Positions 1 to 7,908 of a DNA stretch of 10,325 bases are shown here, one piece after another (the stretch's first letter is position 1; each line of letters begins with the position of its first letter). Source of the DNA: CAZCBD01 sp964496755 (lineage in GTDB: Bacteria > Bacteroidota > Ignavibacteria > Ignavibacteriales > Melioribacteraceae); the NCBI GenBank assembly GCA_964496755.1, contig CAZCBD010000096.1:1-10325 (forward strand). The letters run 5' to 3'. Both the position numbers and the translations under genes were made by a program. Below the pieces are notes generated by a model. That model did not search any database, had not been told where the DNA came from, and saw nothing but the letters and a program-made list of their open reading frames with translations.

Positions 1-1235
1 TTAGAGTACAAAAGGCGAACCTATTAGGTTATAAAACTCACGCTGATTATATTCTGGAAAAAAATATGGCTAAAACACCGGATAAAGTTTATGAATTACT
101 AAACAAACTGTGGGTGCCTGCATTAAAGGTTGCAAAAAAAGAAGTAGCGGAAATGCAAAAACTGATTTATAAAGAAGGTGGAAAATTCAAACTTAAACCA
201 TGGGACTGGTGGTTTTATGCTGAAAAAGTAAAAAAAGAAAAATATGCTTTGGATGAAGAAATGTTGCGTCCGTACTTTGCTATTGAAAATGTAAAAAAAG
301 GTGTTTTTGCTGTTGCAAATAAACTATATGGAGTAACATTTACCGAAAGAAAAGATATTCCTGTTTATCATCCGGATGTTAAAGTTTATGAAGTTAAAGA
401 AGCTGATGGAAAGCATATTGGTATATTTTACATGGATCATTTTACTCGTGCTTCAAAACGAGGTGGTGCGTGGATGAATTCTTACAGAAAACAATCTCGT
501 GTTAATGGCGAAGATACGCCGATTATTTGTAATGTTTGTAATTTTACTCCGCCAACCGGCAATAAACCTGCCCTTTTAAGTGTTGATGAAGTTGAAACAC
601 TATTTCACGAGTTTGGTCATGCAATGCACGGATTCTTTTCGAATTTGACTTATCCGTCAATTTCCGGTACTTCCGTGTCAAGAGACTTTGTTGAATTACC
701 ATCACAAATTATGGAAAATTGGGCATTTGAACCCGAAGTGTTGAAAATTTATGCTAAACATTATCAAACCGGTGAAATTATTCCCGATGAATTAATTAAA
801 AAAATAAAAAAAGCCTCACGATTCAATCAGGGGTTTGTTACTGTTGAATATTTGGCCGCTTCATTTTTGGATATGGACTGGCATACAATTACAGATACAA
901 AAGAAAAAAATGTTGACGAATTTGAAAATGCTTCGATGAAAAAAATCGGATTAATTTCCGAAATTGTTCCTCGTTACCGTAGCACTTATTTCCAACATAT
1001 TTTTTCCGGTGGCTATTCGGCCGGTTATTATAGCTATATTTGGGCTGCTGTTCTTGATTCTGATGCTTTCCAAGCGTTCAAAGAAACCGGTATTTTTAAT
1101 AGAAAAACCGGTAATTCATTCCGAGAAAATATTTTATCAAAAGGCGGTTCTGATGATCCGATGAAACTATACATCAATTTCAGAGGCAAAGAACCGAGCG
1201 TAACACCATTATTGAAAAAACGCGGATTGTTATAA
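1..1235 (+). CDS. M3 family zinc oligopeptidase (Dcp/oligopeptidase A-like), 3' part only
   Basis: This is the C-terminal part of an M3 metallopeptidase that cleaves short peptides or removes C-terminal dipeptides. The frame is open from base 3 with good family sequence (LLGYKTHADYILE) before the ATG at 66, so that ATG is internal and the true start lies off the window. About 410 residues are visible, against some 680-700 in complete relatives. The zinc site is intact: HEFGH at bases 606-620 supplies two His ligands and the catalytic Glu, and the Glu of FVELPSQIMENW (693-695) is the third ligand, 29 residues after the first His, as in neurolysin. The substrate-binding loop GGYSAGYYSYIW and the typical ending (DDPMKLYINFRGKEP, then LLKKRGLL) are present. 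The N-terminus is missing, so cytoplasmic or exported location cannot be decided, nor can Dcp be separated from oligopeptidase A. Transcription ends at the hairpin just downstream. Confidence 0.96.
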   Translation, partial: RVQKANLLGYKTHADYILEKNMAKTPDKVYELLNKLWVPALKVAKKEVAEMQKLIYKEGGKFKLKPWDWWFYAEKVKKEKYALDEEMLRPYFAIENVKKGVFAVANKLYGVTFTERKDIPVYHPDVKVYEVKEADGKHIGIFYMDHFTRASKRGGAWMNSYRKQSRVNGEDTPIICNVCNFTPPTGNKPALLSVDEVETLFHEFGHAMHGFFSNLTYPSISGTSVSRDFVELPSQIMENWAFEPEVLKIYAKHYQTGEIIPDELIKKIKKASRFNQGFVTVEYLAASFLDMDWHTITDTKEKNVDEFENASMKKIGLISEIVPRYRSTYFQHIFSGGYSAGYYSYIWAAVLDSDAFQAFKETGIFNRKTGNSFRENILSKGGSDDPMKLYINFRGKEPSVTPLLKKRGLL

Positions 1236-1240
1236 ATTCA

Positions 1241-1271
1241 AAAGGCTGTTTCGAAAACAGCCTTTTTTTTT
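1241..1271 (+). terminator. Intrinsic terminator between convergent genes
   Basis: GGCTGTTT (1244-1251) pairs with AAACAGCC (1255-1262) around a 3-nt loop and is followed by nine T residues (1263-1271). It starts 6 nt after the stop codon of the M3 peptidase. The three A residues before the stem can extend the pairing into the T-run. On the minus strand the same hairpin is followed by only four T residues, and it lies just past the end of the GH63 gene, so it may also stop that transcript, less efficiently. Confidence 0.9.
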
Positions 1272-1279
1272 GCTACTTC

Positions 1280-3262
1280 TCACATTAGTAATAAAAATGA
1301 TGCGGCAGACCAGCTAAAATGTTTTGCCTTCATTCCTTTGCCTGTTTTAGGATTGTATTGTTCATATATTGGTAAATTTGATTTTAAGCCGTCGGTGTTC
1401 GAAAGAATTTTATTTTTTAATATTTCAGCTTCTTTATTGAAATTATAATTTTCTAAACCTTTAATTCCAAAATATACTTGATCCATCCAAACGGGGCCTC
1501 GCCAGTAGCCTGATAAATATTCGGGATTATTTGCCGATACCGTTGGCAATGGCAAATAAGTATTAAAATAATTTTCGTTTAGCATTTTTTGCCTAACAGC
1601 ATTTGCTTGCTCTGAATTTGCAACCTTTGCCCAAAGAGGAATCCAGCCTTCCGGGCCCATTGCTTTTATGAACTGGTTGGTTTTAATATTTTTATCCTGA
1701 TAAAAACCGGTTATCGGATTAAAGAAAATTGAATTTATTTTTTCTTTTAGAATTTTAGCTTCCCTTTGAAAACTTATTTTTTCAGTATCCAGATTAAGTT
1801 TTCCCGCAATTTTCGATAAATAAATTTTATCGGCATATAAATATGAATTTAAATCCACAGATTCTTGATCGATAGACCAAGAGTTGCATAAACGGTTTTT
1901 AAGTATTTTAGCAGAGTCAAAACGAATGGCATCATCCATTCCGCTTTCCCACATTGCAGCTGTTTTTGTGCCGTCAGTAGATCCGTATTCGCAAAGACCG
2001 TTTTGATTATGATCTCTGAATTTGTACCACCAATAGTGATATTTTTTAAGTTTCGGATATATTTCTTTTAAAAATTTGATATCGTTATTTTGTCTGAAAG
2101 TTTTCCAAACTGCCCAAGATGCAAGTGGTGGTTTTGTATTACGCCAATTATTTTCTGATTTATTTACATAAATAACATCCGGTACCATTCCCAAAGAATC
2201 TTGATAATCAAATATACTTAGAATCTGTTTTTTTGCCAGTTCGCTGTTAAACTTGCTTAATGCTACTGCATGCTTCCAACTATCCCATGCCCAAAAGCCA
2301 TCAAAATAATTAACGGCAAAAGATGGAATTAAGCCGTCATGTTTTAGATCTCCAACGGGAGATTTCCAGTTTAATAGTAAAGTAACAACGGATTTTGCTA
2401 TTATTCGTTTTTCATTTTCATGTAAATTTAATTTAATAACATTCGTTAAATATCTATTCCACCGCTCGGTATTTTTAATTAATATTTTTTTAAAATCCGT
2501 TTCTTTTTTTCTTTCTTTCAAAACTAAAGATTTAAATGTATTCGTATTCAGATTAAAAAGTATTTTAAACTCAAAATTAATATTTTCATTTGGCAACAAA
2601 CTAATATTATCAAACATGCTTTTATAAATATTTTCCTTGCACACAATTTTAGTAAAGTATTTGTTTTTTTGAGGAACTATAATTATAAAAAGGGTTTCAT
2701 TTTTGTTGTTATTAAGTTCAATGCCGAATTTGTTTTTCCTGAAAAAGGTGCTTTGGTCAAAAACCAGACCGCTGAATTTTGAACTTATATTTCTTTTTTT
2801 ATTTGATAGATTTTTAAGGCTAAAGCGGATTAAAATCTCGGAATTGCTTTCAAATATAAGCTCATTTTTCAAAACAAAATTGTTTGTTTCAAACTGTTGA
2901 ATAAGTAGCCCGGGTACAAAAAGAAAATTTCTTTTTGTAAAGATCAATTCAGTATGATTTTCATAAAGATTAACCGTTATTAGATTTTTGCAAAGCCATG
3001 ATTTATTTAAAATTGAAAATGGCCCGATAAATCCAATAGCTGAATCTGATTTTACCGGATTAGAAAAACCAAACCATGAGCCTTGATCAAAAAAACATTT
3101 ATCCGGCCAATCCTTTGGAGTAGCTGGAGAAAATTGCAAATCTAATAAATTAACAAAATTATCACGAGAGATTTTGTTTTCATTTGTAGAGTTGGAATTA
3201 TTACAACCGAGTAATAAAAAAAAGACACAAAATATGTAAATACAATAACTAATAAACTTCAT
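1280..3262 (-). CDS. GH63 family (YgjK-like) alpha-glucosidase lipoprotein
   Basis: Predicted exported glycoside hydrolase of 660 residues. The N-terminus has a short hydrophobic signal ending in a lipobox (LLLGC, Cys20), so the enzyme is expected to be lipid-anchored in the envelope. Residues of about 30-260 look like the beta-rich N-terminal domain, and about 265-660 like the (alpha/alpha)6 barrel of GH63. Family signatures are FWAWDSWKHAVAL (323-335), WESGMDDAIRFD (438-449), SGYWRGPVWMDQVYFGIKGL (584-603), PIYEQYNPKTG (631-641) and HFSWSAAS. By comparison with E. coli YgjK, Asp443 should be the general acid and Glu634 the general base, so it is probably active. The natural substrate is unknown; GH63 enzymes act on alpha-glucosides. 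No SusC/SusD, regulator or other sugar gene is adjacent. A purine-rich GAGGAAGAAGAA precedes the ATG directly. Trehalase (GH37) is a more distant alternative. Confidence 0.87.
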   Translation of the reverse strand: MKFISYCIYIFCVFFLLLGCNNSNSTNENKISRDNFVNLLDLQFSPATPKDWPDKCFFDQGSWFGFSNPVKSDSAIGFIGPFSILNKSWLCKNLITVNLYENHTELIFTKRNFLFVPGLLIQQFETNNFVLKNELIFESNSEILIRFSLKNLSNKKRNISSKFSGLVFDQSTFFRKNKFGIELNNNKNETLFIIIVPQKNKYFTKIVCKENIYKSMFDNISLLPNENINFEFKILFNLNTNTFKSLVLKERKKETDFKKILIKNTERWNRYLTNVIKLNLHENEKRIIAKSVVTLLLNWKSPVGDLKHDGLIPSFAVNYFDGFWAWDSWKHAVALSKFNSELAKKQILSIFDYQDSLGMVPDVIYVNKSENNWRNTKPPLASWAVWKTFRQNNDIKFLKEIYPKLKKYHYWWYKFRDHNQNGLCEYGSTDGTKTAAMWESGMDDAIRFDSAKILKNRLCNSWSIDQESVDLNSYLYADKIYLSKIAGKLNLDTEKISFQREAKILKEKINSIFFNPITGFYQDKNIKTNQFIKAMGPEGWIPLWAKVANSEQANAVRQKMLNENYFNTYLPLPTVSANNPEYLSGYWRGPVWMDQVYFGIKGLENYNFNKEAEILKNKILSNTDGLKSNLPIYEQYNPKTGKGMKAKHFSWSAASFLLLM

Positions 3263-3400
3263 TTCTTCTTCCTCAGACTTTAATTAAATAAGCTATAAAG
3301 TTAATCATTTCTAAAAAAAATATTTAAACATCAAGGTTCATAAATAAATAAAAAATAGTATATTTATTTTTTGCTTGAATCAAATTAGGAATTTAAAAGG
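3263..3400. promoter_or_regulatory. Divergent intergenic region with candidate promoters
   Basis: These 138 bp separate the divergently transcribed GH63 and yihY-like genes and must hold a promoter for each. For the rightward gene a candidate is TTCATA (3337-3342), 16 nt, then TATATT (3359-3364). The region is almost pure A+T. It contains a 9-bp inverted repeat, AAATAAATA (3342-3350) against TATTTATTT (3361-3369), that overlaps this candidate; in such sequence it may be chance. Toward GH63 only a weak match (TTGATG read on the minus strand, from about 3334 downward) was seen. AGGA (3387-3390) lies 10 nt before the yihY ATG and is the likeliest ribosome binding site. Confidence 0.35.
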
Positions 3401-4339
3401 ATGTCGAGATATACAATTTTCAGAAAAATTGGTAAGGTTATTTCGGTTTCAACTTTTCGGAAAATTATTGAATTTTTTGATCATTACATTGGTGGTCTTT
3501 GGAAGCGAATGGATGAAAATCATATGTTCCTTGCCGGTGCAGGAATAGCATTTTCTTTGGTAATTAGTATTATTCCGTTTGTGATGATTATTTTTTCGGT
3601 TGTTGGCAACTTAATTCCAATTGAGCAGATTGAAAGCCAGGTAACAAAATTAATTGATATGGTAATTCCATATCCGCAATATGCCGAATATACTAAGCAA
3701 ATTATTCTGCGCAGAATTCCCGGTGTTATTGAATATAAAACTTTGGCCGGTTATACAGGTACATTCGGATTGCTCTTTACATCTACTTGGTTATTTAGCA
3801 GTATGCGCACGGTATTAAATAATATTTTTGGGGTGAGTGAAGAAAAAAGTGCTTGGATTGGTATTTTAAGAGATTTTGGGATGGTACTTTTGCTTATTGT
3901 TTTTTTGGCGCTTTCAACTTTTATTTTGCCTATGGTAAATATTTTAATTAATTCCGCAGATAAAATTCAATTTTTACAAAACTTTAAAGTAAACGAATTA
4001 ATTCAATCCGGAATTTCACTTTTTTCAATTATAATTATATTTCTTTTATTTTTTTCGTTTTATTATTTAATACCTTATGAAAATTTAGGCAAACGGGTAC
4101 CGTTGGTAGCCGCATTTTGGGCTACAATTTTATGGGAAATTGCCCGAAGTTTATTTGGGTATTATGTTTATAGTTTTTTAGCTACACATAAAATCTACGG
4201 TGCTTTTTTATTAATAGCAGTAATTGATTTTTGGATTTTTTATTCTTGCGTTCTTTTTGTTTTAGGGGCTGAAATCGGTCAACTTTATAGGGAGCGTAGA
4301 ATTATGAGAAAAAATAATTTATCATCAAATAAAAAATAA
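3401..4339 (+). CDS. YihY/BrkB family inner-membrane protein
   Basis: Integral membrane protein of 312 residues in the YihY/virulence factor BrkB family (UPF0761). Six hydrophobic segments can be picked out at about 42-71, 117-133, 158-184, 204-225, 232-260 and 266-292. The strongest match to the family is the last segment, running from YGAFLLIAVIDFWIFYSC to VLGAEIGQLY (266-296), which corresponds to the conserved YGAF...LYLSW...LLGAEI pattern; KRVPLVAAFWATILWEIAR (231-249) is also typical. The basic C-terminus (RERRIMRKNN) should be cytoplasmic. The biochemical role is not established. E. coli yihY was once called rbn (RNase BN), an assignment later moved to the metallo-beta-lactamase nuclease ElaC, so an RNase label here would be wrong. 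The next gene begins 1 nt after its stop, which implies co-transcription and probably translational coupling. Confidence 0.93.
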   Translation: MSRYTIFRKIGKVISVSTFRKIIEFFDHYIGGLWKRMDENHMFLAGAGIAFSLVISIIPFVMIIFSVVGNLIPIEQIESQVTKLIDMVIPYPQYAEYTKQIILRRIPGVIEYKTLAGYTGTFGLLFTSTWLFSSMRTVLNNIFGVSEEKSAWIGILRDFGMVLLLIVFLALSTFILPMVNILINSADKIQFLQNFKVNELIQSGISLFSIIIIFLLFFSFYYLIPYENLGKRVPLVAAFWATILWEIARSLFGYYVYSFLATHKIYGAFLLIAVIDFWIFYSCVLFVLGAEIGQLYRERRIMRKNNLSSNKK

Positions 4340-4340
4340 A

Positions 4341-5726
4341 TTGTATCAAACAGATCTTACAAATTATCATAAATCATATTTTTTGCCTTTAGGCCGAGCA
4401 GATAATTTCGGTGTAAATTGTTTTTATTTAAATATTGCAGATACCGGAATTATTTTGGATTGTGGAATTCATCCTAGAATTAAGGGCATAAATGCAATTC
4501 CCGATTTTTCTTTACTTAATGATAAACCTGTTGATTTTGTTTTAATTTCGCATGCACATCAAGATCACATTGGGTCGCTTCCTTTTTTGGTTAGGCAATT
4601 TCCGCATGTACGAGTATTAATGACTCATGCTACATTGGCCATTGCAAGACTAATGCTTAAAAATGCAACTGCAATTTTACAAAAACGCTTGGATGAAACT
4701 CTAACACCTTATTCTTTTGACGAATTGGATATGTTGTTGAAATCTGTTATTACATTTAACTACGAAGAAAAATTCGAATTAAAAGGCCGGCATAATTTTG
4801 AGCAAAGAATTTACGGTCGGTTTTATGATGCCGGTCATATTTTAGGATCTGCAGGAATTTTAATTGAATCTGAAAATGAAAATGTTTTTTACAGTGGCGA
4901 CATTAAACTAAGCGAACAAACTTTGCTTGAAGGGGCAAAATTACCCGATAAAAAAATTAACACACTAATACTTGAAGCAACATACGGCTCAACAGATACA
5001 AATTTAATTGGAACACGCGAAAGTGAAATAAAAAGATTTACCGATTCTATAAATAAAGTACTTGCCGAAAACGGATCGATTCTTTGTCCGGTTTTTGCGC
5101 TCGGGAAAACACAAGAAATATTGTCTCTTATTTACGAGTTAATGGAAACGAAAAAAATACCGGAAACGGCAATTTATACAGGAGGCTTAGGGCGAGGCAT
5201 TTCCCATGTTTATGATCGATACAAGTTTACTTTGTGGAAAAGAAACAAACCCTATTCGTTAAAAACTATTCCTCAAGAAAATCTTTATCGCATAAAGAGA
5301 CTGGAACATTTTAAACGTTATCCCGGAATTGTGCTTGCTTCAAGTGGCATGATGGTAAATGATACTGTTTCTTTTGAGTTAAGTAAGTTTTGGTTTAAAT
5401 TTAACAATTTTGCGATTTTTCCTGTTGGCTACATGGACCCGGAAACTCCCGGCTATTTGGTTCTAAATGCAAAAAAAAATTCTGATATTTCATTTTCTGA
5501 AGAAGGTCCGGTTTATAAAGTAAATTGTAACATAGAATCATTTAGATTTTCGGCTCATTCAACACGAGAAGAATTGATTCAAATAATAAATAAATTAAAT
5601 CCCGACCGTGTAATTTTAATGCACGGCGATGAAGAGGCCGTTGATTGGATGGGCTATGAAATTCTTTCTTCAAACAAAAACATAAAAGTGAATTTAGCCG
5701 AAGGGTTTAAAAAAATTATTTTATAA
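4341..5726 (+). CDS. Metallo-beta-lactamase/beta-CASP family nuclease (RNA-processing type)
   Basis: Predicted two-metal hydrolase of 461 residues, most likely a cytoplasmic RNase of the CPSF-like beta-CASP group. All expected motifs are visible: Asp40 (LDCG, motif 1), HAHQDH at 71-76 (motif 2), His166 in DAGHILGSA (motif 3), Asp187 in YSGDI (motif 4), Glu212 in LEATYGS (motif A), His406 in FSAHS (motif B) and His428 in LMHGD (motif C). The beta-CASP cap includes CPVFALGKTQE and ASSGMM. The start taken is TTG at 4341, 1 nt after the yihY stop. The frame is open back to 4308 but offers no ATG or GTG there, and no Shine-Dalgarno sits at the right distance, so initiation probably relies on ribosomes finishing yihY. 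The target RNA cannot be inferred. No strong terminator follows. Confidence 0.92.
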   Translation: MYQTDLTNYHKSYFLPLGRADNFGVNCFYLNIADTGIILDCGIHPRIKGINAIPDFSLLNDKPVDFVLISHAHQDHIGSLPFLVRQFPHVRVLMTHATLAIARLMLKNATAILQKRLDETLTPYSFDELDMLLKSVITFNYEEKFELKGRHNFEQRIYGRFYDAGHILGSAGILIESENENVFYSGDIKLSEQTLLEGAKLPDKKINTLILEATYGSTDTNLIGTRESEIKRFTDSINKVLAENGSILCPVFALGKTQEILSLIYELMETKKIPETAIYTGGLGRGISHVYDRYKFTLWKRNKPYSLKTIPQENLYRIKRLEHFKRYPGIVLASSGMMVNDTVSFELSKFWFKFNNFAIFPVGYMDPETPGYLVLNAKKNSDISFSEEGPVYKVNCNIESFRFSAHSTREELIQIINKLNPDRVILMHGDEEAVDWMGYEILSSNKNIKVNLAEGFKKIIL

Positions 5727-5833
5727 TAATTAAACAAAAGATTATTCTTACGATAAATTAAGTGATTAATTTCACAACGATTTTATAAAAAATCTGTTAT
5801 ATTCATTTTAATAGAATTTAGATCGGAGACCTT
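5727..5833 (+). promoter_or_regulatory. Intergenic region with candidate -10 and a clear RBS for the lipoprotein gene
   Basis: A TATATT (5798-5803) could be a -10 element, but no good -35 sits 16-18 nt upstream, so the promoter is tentative. GGAG (5825-5828), 5 nt before the ATG at 5834, is a good Shine-Dalgarno and fixes that start. A 7-bp A/T stem, AAATTAA (5755-5761) and TTAATTT (5766-5772), with a GTGA loop is present but lacks a T-run, so it is not a convincing terminator. Read-through from the nuclease gene is possible. Confidence 0.4.
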
Positions 5834-7897
5834 ATGAAAAGAAGTGCAATTGTTTTGTTTTTCATATTCTTGATTTTTTCAGGATGTTTTCAATTACCGG
5901 ATGAATTGGTTACTCCCCGAGTAACTAGTAAGTTTGTTATACCTGTGGTTTCAAAAAATTATACGCTGAAAGAAGCCCTCGAGAATGATACTACAAAAAT
6001 CAAATGGTACAAGAACGGCATAAATACAGGGTTACTTTATTACACGGATTCCTACAAAATAGATAGAATTAATGTGGGAGATAATTTAAAAGTTAATCCT
6101 TTTTCAGCTTCGGCAACAAAAGAAATAGGGCCATTGAAAATTAATAAAATTGATCCGCTTAATGCTGTACTTGGAATTAGCGATGTGAATTTGGGATTAA
6201 CCGGTGGTACTAACGTTGTGTTTCCTCCTTATTCCACCTCCATTGAAAAAGAATTTCCGATAATCCCGAATTTGGATTATGCAATTTTTGACGATGTTTC
6301 TTCGGAGCAGGAAAATCAATTAATTGCTACAATTACTAATACTTTTCCCGTTGAAGTGCAATTGACAAATGTTACTTTCAGAAATGTTGACGATAATTCC
6401 ATAATTGTTACCATGAATGATTTGGTTCAGCAAACGCAAACAATAGTGATTCCTAAGTCGGAAAGTAGAACTGTTAAGTTTAATTTAGCCGGCAAAAAAA
6501 TTAAAAACCAGATAAAGTTCGATGGTACCTTTACAACTCCCGGAAGTTCAGGACAAATTGTTTTTCTAGAGTCAAGCGCAGGGCTTACATTTGATTTAGA
6601 CTTTTCGAATTCATTAACGATAAAAGAAGCAAAAGCAAAATTTCCGGATCAAGCTCCGGTTGTAAAAACAGAAACTATTGCTATTGATAACGAAACAGCC
6701 GTAAAAAAAGCAGTGATTAAGTCAGGTACAATCACAACTGTTTTTCAAAACGAATTACCGGTTCAGCTGAATATTGAATATAAAATTAGCTCGCTTAAAA
6801 ATAACAGCGGACAATCATTTGTAAAAAATATCATTGTGCCGGCAAACTCAAATAGCTCTACCGATATTACCAATTTAGCAAATTGGCAAATTGAAACTAC
6901 AGACGGATTAATAGCATATTCATTTTCAATTTCAGCCGTTAGTCCTTCGGGAAATGTTGTTGTAAAAAAAGAAGATCAAATTTCAGCAAGCATTAATTTT
7001 TCCGAAATAAAATTTGAAAGTTTTGAAGGTAAAATTAAACCAACTGAATTTGTATTCGAACCGGGGCAAATGGCTTTGGATTTAGGCAATATTTCCAATT
7101 CCCTTTACTACAACAAAATAAAATTAGGTGAAAGTAATTTAATATTTAATTTAAAAACCTCGGCGAATGTTAATTTTGCTTTGGAGGGTCAATTAGCGTT
7201 AAAATATTTAAGTCAAAATATTACGAACTCAAAACAATTCTCAATATCAATTCCATCTTCATCTGAGGATAAGGTGGATATTTCGGATTTGTTGGTAACT
7301 GAAAACGGTGTATTGCCCGATAGGTTTGAGTATTCGGGTAAAGCTATCATTAATCCGGACAATTTACAAAACATAAAGGTTGCACAAAGCGATACTATCG
7401 GTGGTTATGCGGATTTGGAAATTCCGCTAAACCTTGCAATTAAAGGCGGTAGCTTTATCGATACGGTGGATATTGATATAAATAGCATTGATGATAAGGA
7501 TATCGAAAAGCTTAAAAAAATTGAATTAACTCTTGATATTAAAAACGGTATTGCTGCCGGAGGTGAGTTTTATGGAACAATGTATGACGAAAATTTTGTA
7601 AAAACAATCGATTTCCCTTCGGCTCCGGTTATTTTAAACGGTGTTTCATCTAATAAAATTACTCTTGAAGCAGCTCCGGTGGATGCAGAAGGAAATGTTA
7701 CAGGTACGTCTGATTTAGTTGAAAAAATCACAATTACAGGTGAAGACGCTAAAAAATTTATACATAGTAAAAATCTTATTTTCCATTTTGATTTTGATAC
7801 CTCTAATTCATCATCCGAAGTAGCTGTTAAAATGAAATTTACTGACGTAATAAAAATTAAAGTTACTGCAAAAGCAGAAATAGAAATTAGCGAATAA
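5834..7897 (+). CDS. Large modular beta-rich lipoprotein, function unknown
   Basis: Envelope lipoprotein of 687 residues that I cannot assign to a named family. The signal MKRSAIVLFFIFLIFSGC carries a lipobox with Cys18. Acidic residues at 23-24 (PDE) follow the Cys; whether this sorts it to the surface is unknown. The rest alternates hydrophobic and polar residues as in beta-sandwich domains, with few Cys and no catalytic motif. Similar blocks recur at about 165-237, 298-373, 436-509 and 565-660: a start such as ATITNTFPVEVQL or GTITTVFQNELPVQL, then an IVIP/IIVP/ISIP strand, a Ser-rich turn and a final F-x-F-S-like strand. This recalls LEA14/WHy-type or Ig-like sandwiches, but that is resemblance only. 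The start is supported by GGAG at 5 nt. The barrel protein gene follows after 11 nt, so the two are probably one operon and may work together at the outer membrane. Confidence 0.88.
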   Translation: MKRSAIVLFFIFLIFSGCFQLPDELVTPRVTSKFVIPVVSKNYTLKEALENDTTKIKWYKNGINTGLLYYTDSYKIDRINVGDNLKVNPFSASATKEIGPLKINKIDPLNAVLGISDVNLGLTGGTNVVFPPYSTSIEKEFPIIPNLDYAIFDDVSSEQENQLIATITNTFPVEVQLTNVTFRNVDDNSIIVTMNDLVQQTQTIVIPKSESRTVKFNLAGKKIKNQIKFDGTFTTPGSSGQIVFLESSAGLTFDLDFSNSLTIKEAKAKFPDQAPVVKTETIAIDNETAVKKAVIKSGTITTVFQNELPVQLNIEYKISSLKNNSGQSFVKNIIVPANSNSSTDITNLANWQIETTDGLIAYSFSISAVSPSGNVVVKKEDQISASINFSEIKFESFEGKIKPTEFVFEPGQMALDLGNISNSLYYNKIKLGESNLIFNLKTSANVNFALEGQLALKYLSQNITNSKQFSISIPSSSEDKVDISDLLVTENGVLPDRFEYSGKAIINPDNLQNIKVAQSDTIGGYADLEIPLNLAIKGGSFIDTVDIDINSIDDKDIEKLKKIELTLDIKNGIAAGGEFYGTMYDENFVKTIDFPSAPVILNGVSSNKITLEAAPVDAEGNVTGTSDLVEKITITGEDAKKFIHSKNLIFHFDFDTSNSSSEVAVKMKFTDVIKIKVTAKAEIEISE
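6326..7813 (+). repeat. About four diverged protein modules within the lipoprotein
   Basis: Module starts near residues 165, 298, 436 and 565 are 133, 138 and 129 residues apart. Shared features are a leading strand with Asn/Pro (for example TNTFPVEVQL, FQNELPVQLNIEY), a short strand ending in I-P or V-P (TIVIP, NIIVP, SISIP), Ser/Thr-rich turns, and a strand before the linker such as FEYSGKAIINP. The fourth module is the least similar. There is no visible DNA-level repeat, so any duplication is old. The alignment was made by eye. Confidence 0.5.
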
Positions 7898-7903
7898 AAG
7901 GAG
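7897..7903 (+). promoter_or_regulatory. Strong Shine-Dalgarno for the barrel protein gene
   Basis: AAAGGAG begins on the last base of the lipoprotein stop codon and lies 5 nt before the ATG at 7909. It fixes the start of the barrel gene. It also shows that this organism uses Shine-Dalgarno pairing, which bears on its taxonomy. Confidence 0.85.
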
Positions 7904-7908
7904 CAATC

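Noticed and set aside
66..68. ATG at 66 as the start of the M3 peptidase
   Set aside because: The frame is open back to base 3 and the upstream residues match the family, so the ATG is internal and the gene is cut by the window edge.
964..1164. 66-codon open frame inside the M3 peptidase in another frame
   Set aside because: It overlaps conserved peptidase sequence including the GGYSAGYYSY loop; its hydrophobic look comes from the frame shift.
2703..2900. 65-codon plus-strand open frame opposite the GH63 gene
   Set aside because: It is antisense to the N-terminal domain of a clear gene, with no promoter or family match.
3401..4339. Ribonuclease BN label for the YihY-like protein
   Set aside because: That name rests on an old assignment since corrected to ElaC; the protein shows membrane helices and no nuclease motif.
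3401..5726. YihY plus nuclease as a defence or toxin system (membrane effector with nuclease)
   Set aside because: Both belong to widespread housekeeping-type families, base composition matches the surroundings, and no defence or mobile genes are nearby.
5755..5772. Hairpin AAATTAA-GTGA-TTAATTT as a terminator of the nuclease gene
   Set aside because: The stem is only A/T pairs and no T-run follows, so it is unlikely to end transcription.
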